A DNA stretch of 64,000 nt from Gordonia crocea (GTDB lineage: Bacteria; Actinomycetota; Actinomycetes; Mycobacteriales; Mycobacteriaceae). The position numbers and the translations under genes were made by a program. Location of the stretch: positions 1,426,001 through 1,490,000 of the forward strand of contig NZ_BJOU01000001.1 of the NCBI RefSeq assembly GCF_009932435.1, given 5' to 3'. This document shows, one piece after another, positions 45,366 through 55,421 of the stretch (the stretch's first letter is position 1; each line of letters opens with the position of its first letter). The notes under the pieces were generated by a model that had not been told where the DNA came from, did no database searches, and saw nothing but the letters and a program-made list of their open reading frames with translations.

Positions 45366-46334
45366 ATGACGACAATTCCCATCGACGCCGACGGTGCCGT
45401 CCGCCGCAGTTCCCTCGTGGCCCGGGGCGTGCCGGTGGGCGCGCTGTACCGGGCCCTCGCCGACGGAGAGCTGATCCGCATCGGCTCCGGGCTGTTCGTC
45501 CCCGCCGCGTCGGCTCGCCCCGACCACCGGCAGCGGCTGATGATCGGCGAGGTGGACAGCTCGCCCGACGCGGTGTTCAGCCACGTGTCGGCCGCGGTGC
45601 TGCACGGTCTGCCGATGCTGCGGCCACACCTGGGCGACGTCCATCTGACGGTGCCGTCGCCGTCCGCGCGGCTGCGCGGCGAGTTTCGTTGCAGTCACGT
45701 CGAGCCGCTGTCGCGCGACGAGGTGGTCCAGGTCGACGACCGCTGGGTGACGACGCTGGAGCGTACCGCCGTCGATGTCGCGGCCACCACGTCGATGGGA
45801 TTCGCCGGTGCGCTGGCCGTCTTCGACGCGGCGCTGCGGATGGGGGCCCAACCCGACGTCCTTGCCGCCATCGCCGGGCGCCGGATCGGCTCGGCCGCCG
45901 TCGTGCGCGCCGCCCTGCGCCACTCGTCGCCGTGTGCGGACGGGGTGGGGGAGTCGTGGTGCCGCGCCCAGATGCTGCTCGACGGCCTGCCCCGGCCACG
46001 GCTGAAGACGCCGGTGTGCACCCTCGGCGGCGTGGTCCTCGCCGAGCCCGACATGGATTGGAACGGCGTCGTGCTCGCCGAGTTCGACGGCGCGTCGCGG
46101 CGCCAGCGGGTGCGGGTTCCCGGGGACTCGATGATCTCGGCGGTGTGGCGGACGATTCTGCGCGACGAGGAACTGCGCCGCCGCGGCATCCGGGTGCTGC
46201 GCTTCACCTGGGCCGACCTCGAACGCCACGATGTGGCGGCCGCGTGCCGCTACGCGCTGCGGCGGGCCGGCCTGGTGCCGACAGCGCAGATGCCGACAGG
46301 GCCGATGCCTACAGCGACTGCAAGAACCGCGTGA
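45366..46334 (+). CDS. AbiEi/DUF559-like protein (antitoxin-type HTH plus nuclease-like domain)
   Basis: A 322-residue protein. The N-terminus (DADGAVRRSSLVARGVPVGALYRALADGELIRIGSGLFVPA) is the winged-helix segment of type IV toxin-antitoxin AbiEi proteins. The C-terminal part (VLAEPDMDWNGVVLAEFDGASRR ... DEELRRRGIRVLRFTWADLER) resembles a DUF559/Vsr-type endonuclease fold, with acidic residues in place of the usual D-Q/E-K set. Many actinobacteria have lone copies of this architecture with no AbiEii toxin partner, as here. A defence role is possible but unproven. Its end overlaps the next gene's end by 26 bases, tail to tail. Confidence 0.7.
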   Translation: MTTIPIDADGAVRRSSLVARGVPVGALYRALADGELIRIGSGLFVPAASARPDHRQRLMIGEVDSSPDAVFSHVSAAVLHGLPMLRPHLGDVHLTVPSPSARLRGEFRCSHVEPLSRDEVVQVDDRWVTTLERTAVDVAATTSMGFAGALAVFDAALRMGAQPDVLAAIAGRRIGSAAVVRAALRHSSPCADGVGESWCRAQMLLDGLPRPRLKTPVCTLGGVVLAEPDMDWNGVVLAEFDGASRRQRVRVPGDSMISAVWRTILRDEELRRRGIRVLRFTWADLERHDVAAACRYALRRAGLVPTAQMPTGPMPTATARTA

Positions 46335-46620
46335 CGACGGGCAGGGAGTCCTCGAGGCTGGCCTGCTGGCCGTCGCGGGCCCGCCCGAGGGGTGCCTGCC
46401 CGGCTTCGGCGGTGATGAGCGACATCAGCTCGCCGGTCGTCGGCTCGCACACGGCCCAACTGAAGCGGGTCTCCTCGGCCCACCCGGCGTCGGCGGCGGT
46501 GACGAAGCCGGCCGGATCGGCGATCCCGAGATCGGCCAGGGCGGGTACGTCGCTGACCCGGTCGTCATTGCGCAGCGCGCGCAGATACCACGCGCCGGCG
46601 TTGATCTCGACGGCCTCCAC
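46309..46620 (-). CDS. Short GNAT-like fragment or conserved hypothetical protein
   Basis: A 103-residue protein, VEAVEINAGAWYLRALRNDDRVSDVPAL ... ETRFSWAVCEPTTGELMSLITAE, starting with GTG 16 bases after accA3 on the same strand. The central WAVCEPTTGELMSLI looks like strands 2-3 of GNAT acetyltransferases, but the acetyl-CoA-binding Q/RxxGxG/A part is missing, so this is half a domain at best. It could be a decayed acetyltransferase or a small protein in its own right. The last 26 bases overlap the convergent AbiEi-like gene. Confidence 0.5.
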   Translation of the reverse strand: MEAVEINAGAWYLRALRNDDRVSDVPALADLGIADPAGFVTAADAGWAEETRFSWAVCEPTTGELMSLITAEAGQAPLGRARDGQQASLEDSLPVVTRFLQSL

Positions 46621-46636
46621 GGGCGTTCGGGACCGG

Positions 46637-48418
46637 CTACTTGATCTCGAGCAGGAGGGTGCCCTGGGTGACGGCGTCGCCGGCGCTGACCGAGAGTCCG
46701 GTGACGGTCCCCGACTTGTGTGCGTTGACCGGGTTCTCCATCTTCATCGCCTCGAGCACGACGACCAGATCGCCTTCGGCGACCTCCTGGCCCTCCTCGA
46801 CGGCGACCTTGACGACGGTGCCCTGCATCGGCGCGGAGATCGTGTCGCCGGACTGGCCGCTCGCGCCGCCCTTGGTGCGGGTGCGCGACTTGGGCTTGCG
46901 GCGCACGGCGCCGGTCCGGACGCCGTTCTCGCCGATGGCGAGGTCGCCGGGCAGCGACACCTCCACGCGGCGGCCGTCGATCTCGACGACGACCTTCTGG
47001 CGCGGCAGGGAATCGTCCTCGTCGAGGGCTGCGTTGCCGCCGAATGCCTCGATCGGGTTGTCCCACTCGGTCTCGATCCACTTGGTGTAGACCTCGAAGG
47101 ACTCCCCGTCGCCGATGAAGGCGGGGTTGCTGACGATGTGGCGGTGGAACGGGATGACCGTCGCCAAGCCGTCGACCTCGAACTCGTCGAGGGCGCGGCG
47201 GGCGCGCTCGAGGGCCTGCGTGCGGTTCTCGCCGGTGACGATCAGCTTGGCGAGCATCGAGTCGAACTGGCCGCCAATGACGTCGCCCTGCCGCACGCCG
47301 GAGTCCACGCGCACACCCGGCCCGGAGGGCTCGCGGTAGGTGCTGATCGGGCCGGGGGCGGGGAGGAAGCCGCGGCCGGCGTCCTCGCCGTTGATGCGGA
47401 ACTCGAAGGAGTGGCCGCGGGGGGTCGGATCCTCGGTGATGCTCAGTTCCTCGCCCTCGGCGATGCGGAACTGCTGGCGGACCAGGTCGATCCCGGCGGT
47501 CTCCTCGGTGACCGGGTGCTCGACCTGCAGGCGGGTGTTGACCTCGAGGAAGGAGACGGTGTCCCCCTGGACGAGGTACTCGACGGTGCCGGCGCCGTAG
47601 TAGCCGGCCTCACGGCAGATGGCCTTGGCCGAGGAGTGGATGCGGTTGCGCTGGTCGTCGGTGAGGAACGGCGCGGGGGCCTCCTCGACGAGCTTCTGGA
47701 AGCGGCGCTGCAACGAACAGTCGCGGGTGCCGGCGACGACGACGTTGCCGTGCTGGTCGGCGATGACCTGGGCCTCCACGTGGCGGGCCTTGTCGAGGTA
47801 CTGCTCGACGAAGCACTCGCCGCGGCCGAAGGCGGCCACCGCTTCGCGGGTCGCCGACTCGAAGAGTTCGGGGATCTCCTCGATGGTGTGGGCGACCTTC
47901 ATGCCGCGGCCACCACCGCCGAAGGCCGCCTTGATGGCCACCGGCACGCCGTACTCCTGCGCGAATGCGACCACCTCGCCGGCGTCCTTCACCGGGTCCT
48001 TGGTGCCCGCGGCCATCGGGGCCTTCGCCCGTTCGGCGATGTGGCGCGCGGTCACCTTGTCACCGAGGTTGCGGATCGACTCGGGCGACGGGCCGATCCA
48101 GATGAGCCCGGCGTCGATGACGGCCTGCGCGAACTCGGCGTTCTCGGAGAGGAAGCCGTAGCCCGGGTGGATAGCGTCGGCGCCCGACTTCTTCGCGGCG
48201 TCGAGGAGCTTGTCGAACACCAGGTAGGACTCGGCCGAAGTCTGCCCGCCCAGCGCGAACGCCTCGTCGGCGAGCTGGACGAACATCGCGTCCGCATCCG
48301 GTTCGGCGTAGACGGCGACGCTGGTGATTCCGGCGTCGCGCGCTGCGCGAATGACTCGGACAGCGATCTCGCCGCGGTTGGCGATGAGGACTTTGGTGAT
48401 CCTGGCGTTAGTGGGCAC
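46637..48418 (-). CDS. accA3: Acyl-CoA carboxylase alpha subunit (biotin carboxylase + carrier)
   Basis: A 593-residue fused subunit. The biotin carboxylase has [36 protein letters not shown] and [18 protein letters not shown]. The C-terminal carrier has the biotinylation motif EAMKMEN, at about residues 557-563. It carboxylates biotin and serves AccD partners making malonyl-, methylmalonyl- and long-chain carboxyacyl-CoA for fatty and mycolic acids. The GTG at 48418 follows AGGAGA. Size and position relative to sseA, maf, accE5 and accD5 match M. tuberculosis AccA3 (Rv3285). BirA, which biotinylates it, is encoded at 53983-54765. Confidence 0.96.
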   Translation of the reverse strand: MPTNARITKVLIANRGEIAVRVIRAARDAGITSVAVYAEPDADAMFVQLADEAFALGGQTSAESYLVFDKLLDAAKKSGADAIHPGYGFLSENAEFAQAVIDAGLIWIGPSPESIRNLGDKVTARHIAERAKAPMAAGTKDPVKDAGEVVAFAQEYGVPVAIKAAFGGGGRGMKVAHTIEEIPELFESATREAVAAFGRGECFVEQYLDKARHVEAQVIADQHGNVVVAGTRDCSLQRRFQKLVEEAPAPFLTDDQRNRIHSSAKAICREAGYYGAGTVEYLVQGDTVSFLEVNTRLQVEHPVTEETAGIDLVRQQFRIAEGEELSITEDPTPRGHSFEFRINGEDAGRGFLPAPGPISTYREPSGPGVRVDSGVRQGDVIGGQFDSMLAKLIVTGENRTQALERARRALDEFEVDGLATVIPFHRHIVSNPAFIGDGESFEVYTKWIETEWDNPIEAFGGNAALDEDDSLPRQKVVVEIDGRRVEVSLPGDLAIGENGVRTGAVRRKPKSRTRTKGGASGQSGDTISAPMQGTVVKVAVEEGQEVAEGDLVVVLEAMKMENPVNAHKSGTVTGLSVSAGDAVTQGTLLLEIK

Positions 48419-48529
48419 GTAGTCTCCTGTGGCTGCGGACGCTGGGGTGAGCGCTCATCGGATTCTAAACGCGATCGTATCGGGCTTCACACCGGACCCC
48501 GGCGTGAGACCGGGAGCGCTGACAACACC

Positions 48530-50044
48530 CTAGCGGTCCAGAGCGAACCCTCGGTCGTGCCACGAGCTGCGCGCCGCGACATCGGCGATGAGATCGGAAA
48601 TGGCAGAGGCGAATCCGCGGACATCCGCATCGAGGTCGGCGGGGTAGCGCGCCGACAACCGCAATCCGGCCGGGGTGCGGTTGACCCAGAGGTACACCTC
48701 GTCGTCGGCGTAGCGGTGCGAGCGCAGGACTCGGGCCGCACCGGCGTCGTCGGCCGCGGCACCCGGTGCCCCGCGGCTGTCGAGGAAAGAGATGACGAAC
48801 TGGGGCGAGTCCACCGCGTGGACGATCTGCGCCACCCGCAGCAGCGGGAGTGACGCGGCGATCCGTCCGCGGCGCAACTCTGCCGAGGCGCGGATCGAGA
48901 GTTGGGCGAAGGTCGTCACGCCGGTGAGGTCCAACTCGAACGGCGACAACGACACGAACCAGCCCAGTGCGGTTTGCCATTGCGGTTCGTGCCGGGTGTG
49001 TCGGGGCAAGACCGCGCGGAACCGGGTCGACCCGGTGCGCTCGTAGGAGGCGAAGGCCAGCGCGGCCATCACCCCGGCGAACAGCGTCGTCCCCGCCTCG
49101 GCGCAGACCGCGGTGAACTCGTTGGTCGTCGTGTCGTCGGCCAGCAGCGCGTAGAGGGACTGCTGGGGTTGCGCCTCGGCGGCGGCCTCCGATCCTTCCT
49201 CGTAGCCGCCGACGGCGAATCCGTGGACTTGCTCGTGCGCCCGGGCGGGGTGGGCGGCCGGATCGTCGAGGGGCAGCGTCGGATAGCGCGGCATCCCCTC
49301 GGCGAGGAAGGAGGCCCACGCGTCGACGGCCGGGTGGGAGGCGTCGGACCCGTCGGCCTCGTCGCGTTCGGTGGCGCTGAAGTCGATGTAGCTGCCGACG
49401 GTCGCGGCCGGGATGAGCGGGGTGGCGGCGGTCCGCGTGGTGCGGCCCAGCTCCACGACGGCCGCGTGGTAGTGGGCGCGCAGTTGCGACACCAGCATGA
49501 TCAGCGAATAGCCGTCAAGGAGTGAGTGGTCGCCCGCGAACAGCAGGGTGAACGAGTGTTCCCGGCCCACCGTGGCGAAGCAGTACGCCGGCCACCGCAC
49601 CGGGGCGGTGCTGCGGTCGAACCAACCCGCGATCTGCTCCACCAGCAGCGTCGGGTCGTGATACCAGCCGATCCGGCTCATCTTCAGCGACACCGAGCCC
49701 GGATCGGCGGTGTAGCGGCGCAGCTGCGGGTGCTCCAGGTCGCCGGAGATCAGGACGTGGGAGCGCAGCACCTCATGCCGGTCGATCCACGCGGTGAGTG
49801 CCGACCGGATGGCCGGGATGGACAGCGGCTCGTCGAATTCGATCGCCACCCCGAGCCAGGACTCGCGACCGCCGGTGTGCCCGGTCTCCCGCTGGTAGGC
49901 CACGGCCTCGCACAGGTGGCGTTCGTGGTTGTGCGAGGTCGGCCGTGGATCGGCGTGCAACGACGACGGGCCCGGCAGCTTCGGGGTCCACTCCACGAGT
50001 CCGCCCGGGGCCAGCGGCAGATCGAGGATCTGGAGGAAATCCAT
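48530..50044 (-). CDS. Condensation-domain (PapA-like) acyltransferase
   Basis: A 504-residue standalone condensation-fold protein. The active-site motif reads GDHSLLDG (HHxxxDG with the first His replaced by Asp), and the family structural stretches AIRSALTAWIDRHEVLRSH and TALGWFVSLSPFELDL are present. Free-standing proteins of this type include mycobacterial PapA enzymes, which acylate trehalose or phthiocerol lipids. That would fit a mycolate-type cell envelope, but no PKS or trehalose genes are adjacent. It is inserted between accA3 and sufE, where M. tuberculosis has nothing comparable as I recall. The substrate is unknown. Confidence 0.8.
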   Translation of the reverse strand: MDFLQILDLPLAPGGLVEWTPKLPGPSSLHADPRPTSHNHERHLCEAVAYQRETGHTGGRESWLGVAIEFDEPLSIPAIRSALTAWIDRHEVLRSHVLISGDLEHPQLRRYTADPGSVSLKMSRIGWYHDPTLLVEQIAGWFDRSTAPVRWPAYCFATVGREHSFTLLFAGDHSLLDGYSLIMLVSQLRAHYHAAVVELGRTTRTAATPLIPAATVGSYIDFSATERDEADGSDASHPAVDAWASFLAEGMPRYPTLPLDDPAAHPARAHEQVHGFAVGGYEEGSEAAAEAQPQQSLYALLADDTTTNEFTAVCAEAGTTLFAGVMAALAFASYERTGSTRFRAVLPRHTRHEPQWQTALGWFVSLSPFELDLTGVTTFAQLSIRASAELRRGRIAASLPLLRVAQIVHAVDSPQFVISFLDSRGAPGAAADDAGAARVLRSHRYADDEVYLWVNRTPAGLRLSARYPADLDADVRGFASAISDLIADVAARSSWHDRGFALDR

Positions 50045-50053
50045 CGCCCCGCG

Positions 50054-50476
50054 TTACCCGGCGCGGGCGATGGCGGCCTTGATGCGCGCCAACATCCCGG
50101 CCAGGCCGCGCAGTCGCAGCGGCGACACCACCGATGCGAGCCCGAGCTCGTGGCCGAAGTCGGCCGGCACCGCGGTGATCACCTCGGCGGGCTGGCCGTC
50201 GAGGCCCTGGTGCAGGATCGCCGCGAAACCGCGCGTCGTCGGGGCCTCGCGGGGGGCACTGAAATAGAGCCGCACCGCGCCGCGGTCAGACGCATCGACC
50301 GAGAGGAAGATCGGCGACTGGCACTCGGGCACCGGTTCCATCGCCTCGGGCGCCAGGTGCTCGGGCAGCGGCGGCAAGTCGTCGGCGAACTCCAGCAGCA
50401 GCGTCGCCCGGTCCGACTCGGACAGGGCGGTGAAGTCGTCGACGATCTCGGCGAGCGGCGCGGGCAGACCGGTCAC
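50054..50476 (-). CDS. sufE: SufE-family sulfur acceptor protein
   Basis: A 140-residue SufE/CsdE-like protein: [31 protein letters not shown], the active-site cysteine in [10 protein letters not shown] (near residue 53), [18 protein letters not shown] and a C-terminal LSPLR-like region ([19 protein letters not shown]). SufE accepts sulfane sulfur from a cysteine desulfurase for Fe-S assembly. The GTG start overlaps the sseA stop by four bases (GTGA), so the pair is translationally coupled and may form a sulfur relay. It corresponds to M. tuberculosis Rv3284. Confidence 0.92.
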   Translation of the reverse strand: MTGLPAPLAEIVDDFTALSESDRATLLLEFADDLPPLPEHLAPEAMEPVPECQSPIFLSVDASDRGAVRLYFSAPREAPTTRGFAAILHQGLDGQPAEVITAVPADFGHELGLASVVSPLRLRGLAGMLARIKAAIARAG

Positions 50477-51375
50477 GGGGCGCCAGACCCGCCGATCGTG
50501 CCCGGCTCCTCGCCGACGGCGATCGGCACGCGCACCCGGTTGCCCCACTCGGTCCAAGAACCGTCGTAGTTGCGGACCTTGTCGAAGCCGAGGAGGTGGG
50601 TGAGCACGAACCACGTGTGGCTCGAGCGCTCGCCGATGCGGCAGTAGGCGACCGTCGGGGTCGCCGGGTCGAAGCCGGCGTAGACCTCCTCCAGCTCGGC
50701 GCGCGACCGGAACCGGCCGTCGGGCGCGGCGGCCTTGGCCCACGGGATGGAGACCGCCGTCGGGATGTGTCCGCCGCGCAGCGCGCCCTCTTCGGGGTAG
50801 TCGGGCATGTGCGTGCGCTCGCCGGTGTACTCCTGCGGCGATCGGACGTCGATGAGCGGCTGCCGGCCGAGGATGTCGAGCACCTGGTCGGCATAGGCGC
50901 GGATCGCCGAGTCGTGGCGCTCGACGACCGGGTAATCGCTGCGCGGGAACTCCGGGACGTCGAAGGAGGTGTCGCGGTCCTCGGCGAACCAGGCGTCGCG
51001 GCCGCCGTCGAGCAGGCGGACGTCGGGATGGCCGAACAGCGTGAACACCCACAGGGCATAGGCGGCCCACCAGTTGGACTTGTCGCCGTAGATGACGACG
51101 GTGTCGTCGCGGCTGATGCCCTTGGACCGCATCAGTTCGGCGAACTGCTCGCCGTTGATGTAGTCGCGGGTGACCGGGTCGTTGAGGTGGAGGTGCCAGT
51201 CGACCTTCTGCGCCGTCGGGATGTGGCCGATGTCGTAGAGCAGCACGTCCTCGTCGGACTCGATGACCTTCAGGCCGGGGGTTCCGAGCCGCGACGCGAG
51301 CCATGCGGTGCTGACCAACCGCTCCGGGTGGGCGTAGTCGGCGAAAGCCAGATTCGGGTCGAGTTCAACACCCAT
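50473..51375 (-). CDS. sseA: Thiosulfate sulfurtransferase (rhodanese)
   Basis: A 300-residue double-rhodanese protein. The first domain ([37 protein letters not shown]) is inactive-like; the second carries the catalytic loop CRIGERSSH near residue 244 with the persulfide-forming Cys. It moves sulfur from thiosulfate or mercaptopyruvate to acceptors. The ATG at 51375 ([23 protein letters not shown]) is the family-typical start. It overlaps sufE by 4 bases and lies 50 bases downstream of maf, as in the M. tuberculosis sseA region. Confidence 0.94.
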   Translation of the reverse strand: MGVELDPNLAFADYAHPERLVSTAWLASRLGTPGLKVIESDEDVLLYDIGHIPTAQKVDWHLHLNDPVTRDYINGEQFAELMRSKGISRDDTVVIYGDKSNWWAAYALWVFTLFGHPDVRLLDGGRDAWFAEDRDTSFDVPEFPRSDYPVVERHDSAIRAYADQVLDILGRQPLIDVRSPQEYTGERTHMPDYPEEGALRGGHIPTAVSIPWAKAAAPDGRFRSRAELEEVYAGFDPATPTVAYCRIGERSSHTWFVLTHLLGFDKVRNYDGSWTEWGNRVRVPIAVGEEPGTIGGSGAP

Positions 51376-51425
51376 GATGGGGAGCCTTTCATCGCGAAGG
51401 AGTGGCGAGGGGAGTGATTGCGAGA

Positions 51426-52061
51426 CTACCGCGACGGCGACGACCACAGCGCGGTGACGTCGACGTCGATCCGCGCGAGCAAGCGGCGGGTGAGGGGAAG
51501 GCTGATCCCGATCACCGACGAGGGGTCCCCGTCAATGCCGTCGACGAACCAACCGCCATAGCCGTCGAGGGTGAACGATCCGGCGACGGCGAGGGGCTCC
51601 CCGGTCGCCACATAGGCGTCGACGGCGGCGGAGTCGACGGTGCCGAATCGGATCTGCGTCGACTCGCAGTCCACTGCCTGCGCCACCGGTGCCCCGTCGA
51701 CGACGCGCGTCACGCAGTGCCCGGTCAGCAGCACGCCCGATCCGCCCGACATCTCCTGCCACCGCGCTCGGGCCACCTCGGCGGTGTGCGGCTTGCCGAC
51801 GAGGGTGCCGTTGATGTGCAGCATCGAGTCGCAGGTCAGCAGGACTGCGTCGGATGCCGTCACCCGGGGGATCAGGGCGTCGGCTTTGGCGACGGCGAGC
51901 CGGGTGACGATCTCGGTCGGCGGGGCGGCGGCCAGCTTCTCGGCCAACGCATCCTCGTCGATGTCGGCGACGAGGACGTCGGGGTGCACGCCGGCTTGCC
52001 GCAGGACGCGCAGCCGGGCCGGCGAGGCGGAACCGAGGATGACCGCCGGGGCGCCGGTCAC
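51426..52061 (-). CDS. maf: Maf-type nucleotide pyrophosphatase
   Basis: A 211-residue Maf/HAM1-like protein: [18 protein letters not shown] (nucleotide-binding GSASPxR) at residues 8-25, [30 protein letters not shown] (catalytic Asp region) and [26 protein letters not shown]. It hydrolyses non-canonical nucleoside triphosphates to monophosphates and is linked to division arrest. The GTG start overlaps the accE5 stop by four bases, placing it in the accD5-accE5-maf run, identical to mycobacterial gene order. Confidence 0.93.
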   Translation of the reverse strand: MTGAPAVILGSASPARLRVLRQAGVHPDVLVADIDEDALAEKLAAAPPTEIVTRLAVAKADALIPRVTASDAVLLTCDSMLHINGTLVGKPHTAEVARARWQEMSGGSGVLLTGHCVTRVVDGAPVAQAVDCESTQIRFGTVDSAAVDAYVATGEPLAVAGSFTLDGYGGWFVDGIDGDPSSVIGISLPLTRRLLARIDVDVTALWSSPSR

Positions 52062-52285
52062 CAGAGTTCGTGGTAGAAGCTGGTCGGCGAGGCCCAGTTG
52101 CGGCGCAGCCGGTCGACCGGGCGGCCCCAGTCGTTGCGGACCGCCGGGCGGGATTCGCCGGCGCCGCCGGAGGCGCGCGCGACCACGACGGCGGTGAGAG
52201 CGGCGAGCTCGGTGGCCGTCGGGTTGCCCTTGACCACCGTCAGCAGCGGCTTCTTCTCGGCATCGTTCTTGGCGGCGTCACTCAT
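52058..52285 (-). CDS. accE5: Acyl-CoA carboxylase epsilon subunit
   Basis: A 75-residue protein, [20 protein letters not shown] then [20 protein letters not shown], ending [12 protein letters not shown]. The NPTxxExAALxAVV block and the terminal W(A/S)xP aromatic tail are hallmarks of actinobacterial AccE/PccE epsilon subunits, which bridge AccA3 and AccD5. It overlaps accD5 upstream (ATGA) and maf downstream (GTGA) by four bases each, so the three genes are translated as one chain. Confidence 0.92.
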   Translation of the reverse strand: MSDAAKNDAEKKPLLTVVKGNPTATELAALTAVVVARASGGAGESRPAVRNDWGRPVDRLRRNWASPTSFYHELW

Positions 52286-53904
52286 AGCGGAATGTTCCCA
52301 TGCTTGCGCGGCGGCGTCGCCACGACCTTGCGCTCGAGCAGGCGCAGGGCGGTGGCGATCTGGCCGCGGGTGTGGCTCGGCGGGATGACGGCGTCGACGT
52401 ATCCGCGCTCGGCCGCGACGTACGGGTTGACCAGCGTCTGCTCGTACTGGTCCTGCAACTGCAGCATCAAGGCGTCGACGTCCTCGCCGTTGGCCTTGGC
52501 CTCCTTGATCTCCTTGCGGTAGACGAAGCCGACGGCTCCGGAGGCGCCCATGACCGCGATCTGGGCGGTCGGCCAAGCCAGGTTCACGTCGGCGCCCATG
52601 TGCTTGGAGCCCATGACGTCATACGCGCCGCCGTAGGCCTTGCGGGTGATGACGGTGATCTTGCCGACCGTCGCCTCACCGTAGGCGTAGAGGAGCTTGG
52701 CGCCGCGGCGGATGATGCCGTTGTATTCCTGCTCGGTGCCGGGCAGGAAGCCGGGGACGTCCACCAGCGTCACGATGGGCACGTTGAAGGCGTCGCAGGT
52801 GCGGACGAAGCGGGCCGCCTTCTCCGAGGCGTCGATGTCCAGACAGCCGGCGAACTGGGTCGGCTGGTTCGCGACGATGCCGACGCTCATGCCGTCGACC
52901 CGGCCGAACCCGACGATGACGTTCATCGCGCGCTCGGCCTGGACCTCGAGGAACTCGTCGTCGTCGAGGATGCGCCGGATGACCTCGTGCATGTCGTAGG
53001 GCTGGTTCGCCGAGTCGGGGATCAGCACGTCGAGTTCGAGGTCCTCGGGAGTCAGGTTGTCCTCGATGGATCCGGTGGGGACGGGCACCGGGATGCGCGG
53101 CGGCTCGGCGCGGTTGTTGCTCGGCAGGTAGGAGAGGAGTTCCTTGACGTACTCGAGCGCGTCCTCCTCGTCGGGGGCGACGTAGTGGGCCGCACCCGAC
53201 CGCACCATGTGGGTGTGCGCGCCGCCGAGGTCCTCCATGGTGACGTCCTCGCCGGTGACGGTTTTGATCACGTCGGGGCCGGTGACGAACATCTGGCTGG
53301 TCTGGTCCACCATGACGACGAAGTCGGTCAGGGCGGGGGAGTAGACGTGTCCGCCCGCGGCCGCGCCCATGATGAGCGAGATCTGGGGGATGACGCCCGA
53401 GTTGCGGACGTTGCGGTGGAAGATCTCGCCGTAGAGGGCCAGCGAGACGACGCCTTCCTGGATGCGGGCACCGGCGCCGTCGTTGATGCCGATGAGCGGG
53501 CGGCCGGTCTTGAGCGCCAGGTCCATGACCTTGACGATCTTCTCGCCGTAGACCTCGCCGAGGCTGCCGCCGAAGACGGTGAAGTCCTGCGAGAACACGC
53601 AGACCTCGCGGCCGTCGATGGTGCCGTAGCCGGTGACGACGCCGTCGCCGAGGGGACGGTTCTCGCCGAGGCCGAAGTTGGTCGACCGGTGCCGCGCCAG
53701 CGCATCGATCTCCACGAAGGAACCCTCGTCGAGCAGGTGGGTAATGCGCTCGCGGGCGGTCAGCTTGTTCTTGGCGTGGACCTTTTCCACCGCGGCCTGG
53801 CCGACTGGGTGCTGGGCCTCCTCGAGGCGGGTGCGCAGATCGGCGAGCTTGCCGGCTGTCGTGTGGAGGTCGGGAGTCGACGAATCCTGCGATGCGGTGG
53901 TCAT
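52282..53904 (-). CDS. accD5: Propionyl-/acyl-CoA carboxylase beta subunit
   Basis: A 540-residue carboxyltransferase. It shows [36 protein letters not shown] at the N-terminus, oxyanion-type GG segments ([47 protein letters not shown]) and the usual acyl-CoA and biotin-binding halves. With AccA3 and AccE5 it carboxylates propionyl-CoA to methylmalonyl-CoA, the building block of methyl-branched lipids. That is a second propionyl-CoA sink beside the prp operon in this window. ATG at 53904. It is divergent from birA. Confidence 0.95.
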   Translation of the reverse strand: MTTASQDSSTPDLHTTAGKLADLRTRLEEAQHPVGQAAVEKVHAKNKLTARERITHLLDEGSFVEIDALARHRSTNFGLGENRPLGDGVVTGYGTIDGREVCVFSQDFTVFGGSLGEVYGEKIVKVMDLALKTGRPLIGINDGAGARIQEGVVSLALYGEIFHRNVRNSGVIPQISLIMGAAAGGHVYSPALTDFVVMVDQTSQMFVTGPDVIKTVTGEDVTMEDLGGAHTHMVRSGAAHYVAPDEEDALEYVKELLSYLPSNNRAEPPRIPVPVPTGSIEDNLTPEDLELDVLIPDSANQPYDMHEVIRRILDDDEFLEVQAERAMNVIVGFGRVDGMSVGIVANQPTQFAGCLDIDASEKAARFVRTCDAFNVPIVTLVDVPGFLPGTEQEYNGIIRRGAKLLYAYGEATVGKITVITRKAYGGAYDVMGSKHMGADVNLAWPTAQIAVMGASGAVGFVYRKEIKEAKANGEDVDALMLQLQDQYEQTLVNPYVAAERGYVDAVIPPSHTRGQIATALRLLERKVVATPPRKHGNIPL

Positions 53905-53982
53905 GGGGATTCATGCTAACGAGCGTTCGTGCCGCGGCGCCACCACCCCCGACCGCGGCGATCAGCGGTTAGAGTCGGTGGC

Positions 53983-54765
53983 ATGAGCAGCCTCGTGGAT
54001 CAGCTGGGCGGAACCCGGTGGCACCGGGCCGATGTCGTGGCGGCAACCGGATCGACCAATGCCGATCTCGCCGCGGCGGCCGCGACCGAGGATATCGACG
54101 GTCGGGTGCTGATCGCACGGCACCAGACCGCGGGGCGGGGCCGCCACGAACGCGAGTGGACGACGGGCCCGTCGGGCGCGTTGACCTTCTCCGTCGGGGT
54201 GTCGGTGGGCGAGGCGACCGAGTCGATGGGCTGGCTCTCGCTGCTCGCCGGTGTCGCGGTGGCCGATGCGTTGGCCCGGACGATCAAGTTCGACGCGGCG
54301 CCCGGGGTGAAGTGGCCCAACGACGTGCTGATCGGTGAGCGCAAGGTGGCCGGCGTGCTGTCGGAATACACCACCGGGGCGGCCGGGGGCCAGGCGATCA
54401 TCGGGATCGGGGTCAACACGTCGATGCGCCCCGACGAACTGCCGGTTCCGCAGGCGACGTCGGTGTTCGTCGAGACCGGCCGCGTGATCGACGACGACGA
54501 GCTGGTGGTCGACATCCTCCGGGAGCTCGATGCGGAGCTGGCACTGTGGCCGGCGCGGCTCGACGAACTGGCCCAGGAGTACCGCCGCAAGTGCGTCACG
54601 TTGGGCCAGCGGGTGCGCCTGGTGCTGCCCGGCGACCGCGAACTCATCGGCACCGCGGTCGAGGTCGACACCCAGGGCCGACTGCTGGTGGCCGCGGACG
54701 GCGGGTCGACGACGGCCATCGCCGCCGGCGACGTCACCCACCTGCGGACCCATCCGCAGAGCTGA
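53983..54765 (+). CDS. birA: Biotin-protein ligase (no DNA-binding domain)
   Basis: A 260-residue class I BirA. It shows GSTNADLAA, the biotin/ATP loop TAGRGRHEREWTTGPSGALTFSV (GRGRxxRxW near residues 49-57), VKWPNDVLIGERKVAGVLSE and GIGVNTS. The C-terminal small barrel ends VDTQGRLLVAADGGSTTAIAAGDV. There is no N-terminal HTH, so it is not a repressor. It attaches biotin to AccA3 and Pyc, both encoded here. ATG at 53983. It is divergent from accD5, as in M. tuberculosis. Confidence 0.95.
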   Translation: MSSLVDQLGGTRWHRADVVAATGSTNADLAAAAATEDIDGRVLIARHQTAGRGRHEREWTTGPSGALTFSVGVSVGEATESMGWLSLLAGVAVADALARTIKFDAAPGVKWPNDVLIGERKVAGVLSEYTTGAAGGQAIIGIGVNTSMRPDELPVPQATSVFVETGRVIDDDELVVDILRELDAELALWPARLDELAQEYRRKCVTLGQRVRLVLPGDRELIGTAVEVDTQGRLLVAADGGSTTAIAAGDVTHLRTHPQS

Positions 54766-54768
54766 GCC

Positions 54769-55386
54769 TCAGCGGCGTTTGGACTGATTGCCCACCATCG
54801 GGATCAGCGCCAGGATCGGGAGTCCGATCACCAGGTGCAGCAACGACGTGCAGATGCCCGCGACCAGGTCGTGGGTCGTCAGGAGCAGCGGGACGACGAC
54901 GGCGGCGACGATCAGCAGCCCGACGATCCAGGCGAAAAAGCTCCCGGGCGCCGGGGTGATCAACTGCAGGACGTGCCACAGAGCGGCGGCGAGCAGGGCG
55001 CACAGGAAGCCGACCAGGGCGAACCACACCTCGGACTGCTCCAGCGGATTCCAGACGCCCAGGGTGCCGGTCTCGTTCACCCGGCTGGCGACGGTGCGCA
55101 TGATCCATGCGACCAGCCACACGGCCAGGGCGACCACCACCCCGGTCATCACCACGCCACCCACGAACATCACGGGGTTCACGTCGGGCGCGGTCACCGA
55201 CGGCTGGCGCCGCGGCGCGGGCGCCGGCTGGGGCGCCGGAGCCGGTTGTGGCTCGGTACGGCCGCGGTAGGCGTCCTCACGGGGGTACAGCTCTTCCCGC
55301 GGGTACAGGGGCGGGTCGTCCAGCGGGTTGGGGCGGGTATAGGCCCTGGTACCGGGAAACTCGTCACGCGGGTCTCGGTAGGTCAT
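54769..55386 (-). CDS. Membrane protein with proline-rich N-terminus
   Basis: A 205-residue protein. Residues 1-70 are soluble and Pro/Arg-rich (PPLYPREELYPRED; PQPAPAPQPAPAPRR). Four hydrophobic helices follow: FVGGVVMTGVVVALAVWLVAWIM, FALVGFLCALLAAALWHVLQ, FFAWIVGLLIVAAVVVPLLL and LLHLVIGLPILALIPMV. It resembles uncharacterised actinobacterial membrane proteins; no enzymatic motif is visible. It is convergent with birA (3 bases apart) and divergent from the PH-domain gene. Confidence 0.75.
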   Translation of the reverse strand: MTYRDPRDEFPGTRAYTRPNPLDDPPLYPREELYPREDAYRGRTEPQPAPAPQPAPAPRRQPSVTAPDVNPVMFVGGVVMTGVVVALAVWLVAWIMRTVASRVNETGTLGVWNPLEQSEVWFALVGFLCALLAAALWHVLQLITPAPGSFFAWIVGLLIVAAVVVPLLLTTHDLVAGICTSLLHLVIGLPILALIPMVGNQSKRR

Positions 55387-55421
55387 GGCCCCCAGTCTAG
55401 GCGCGGCATATGCTCATCGGC

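Noticed and set aside
50473..51304. 416-residue frame extending sufE upstream
   Set aside because: The upstream part is out-of-frame sseA sequence; SufE begins at the GTG at 50476, overlapping the sseA stop.
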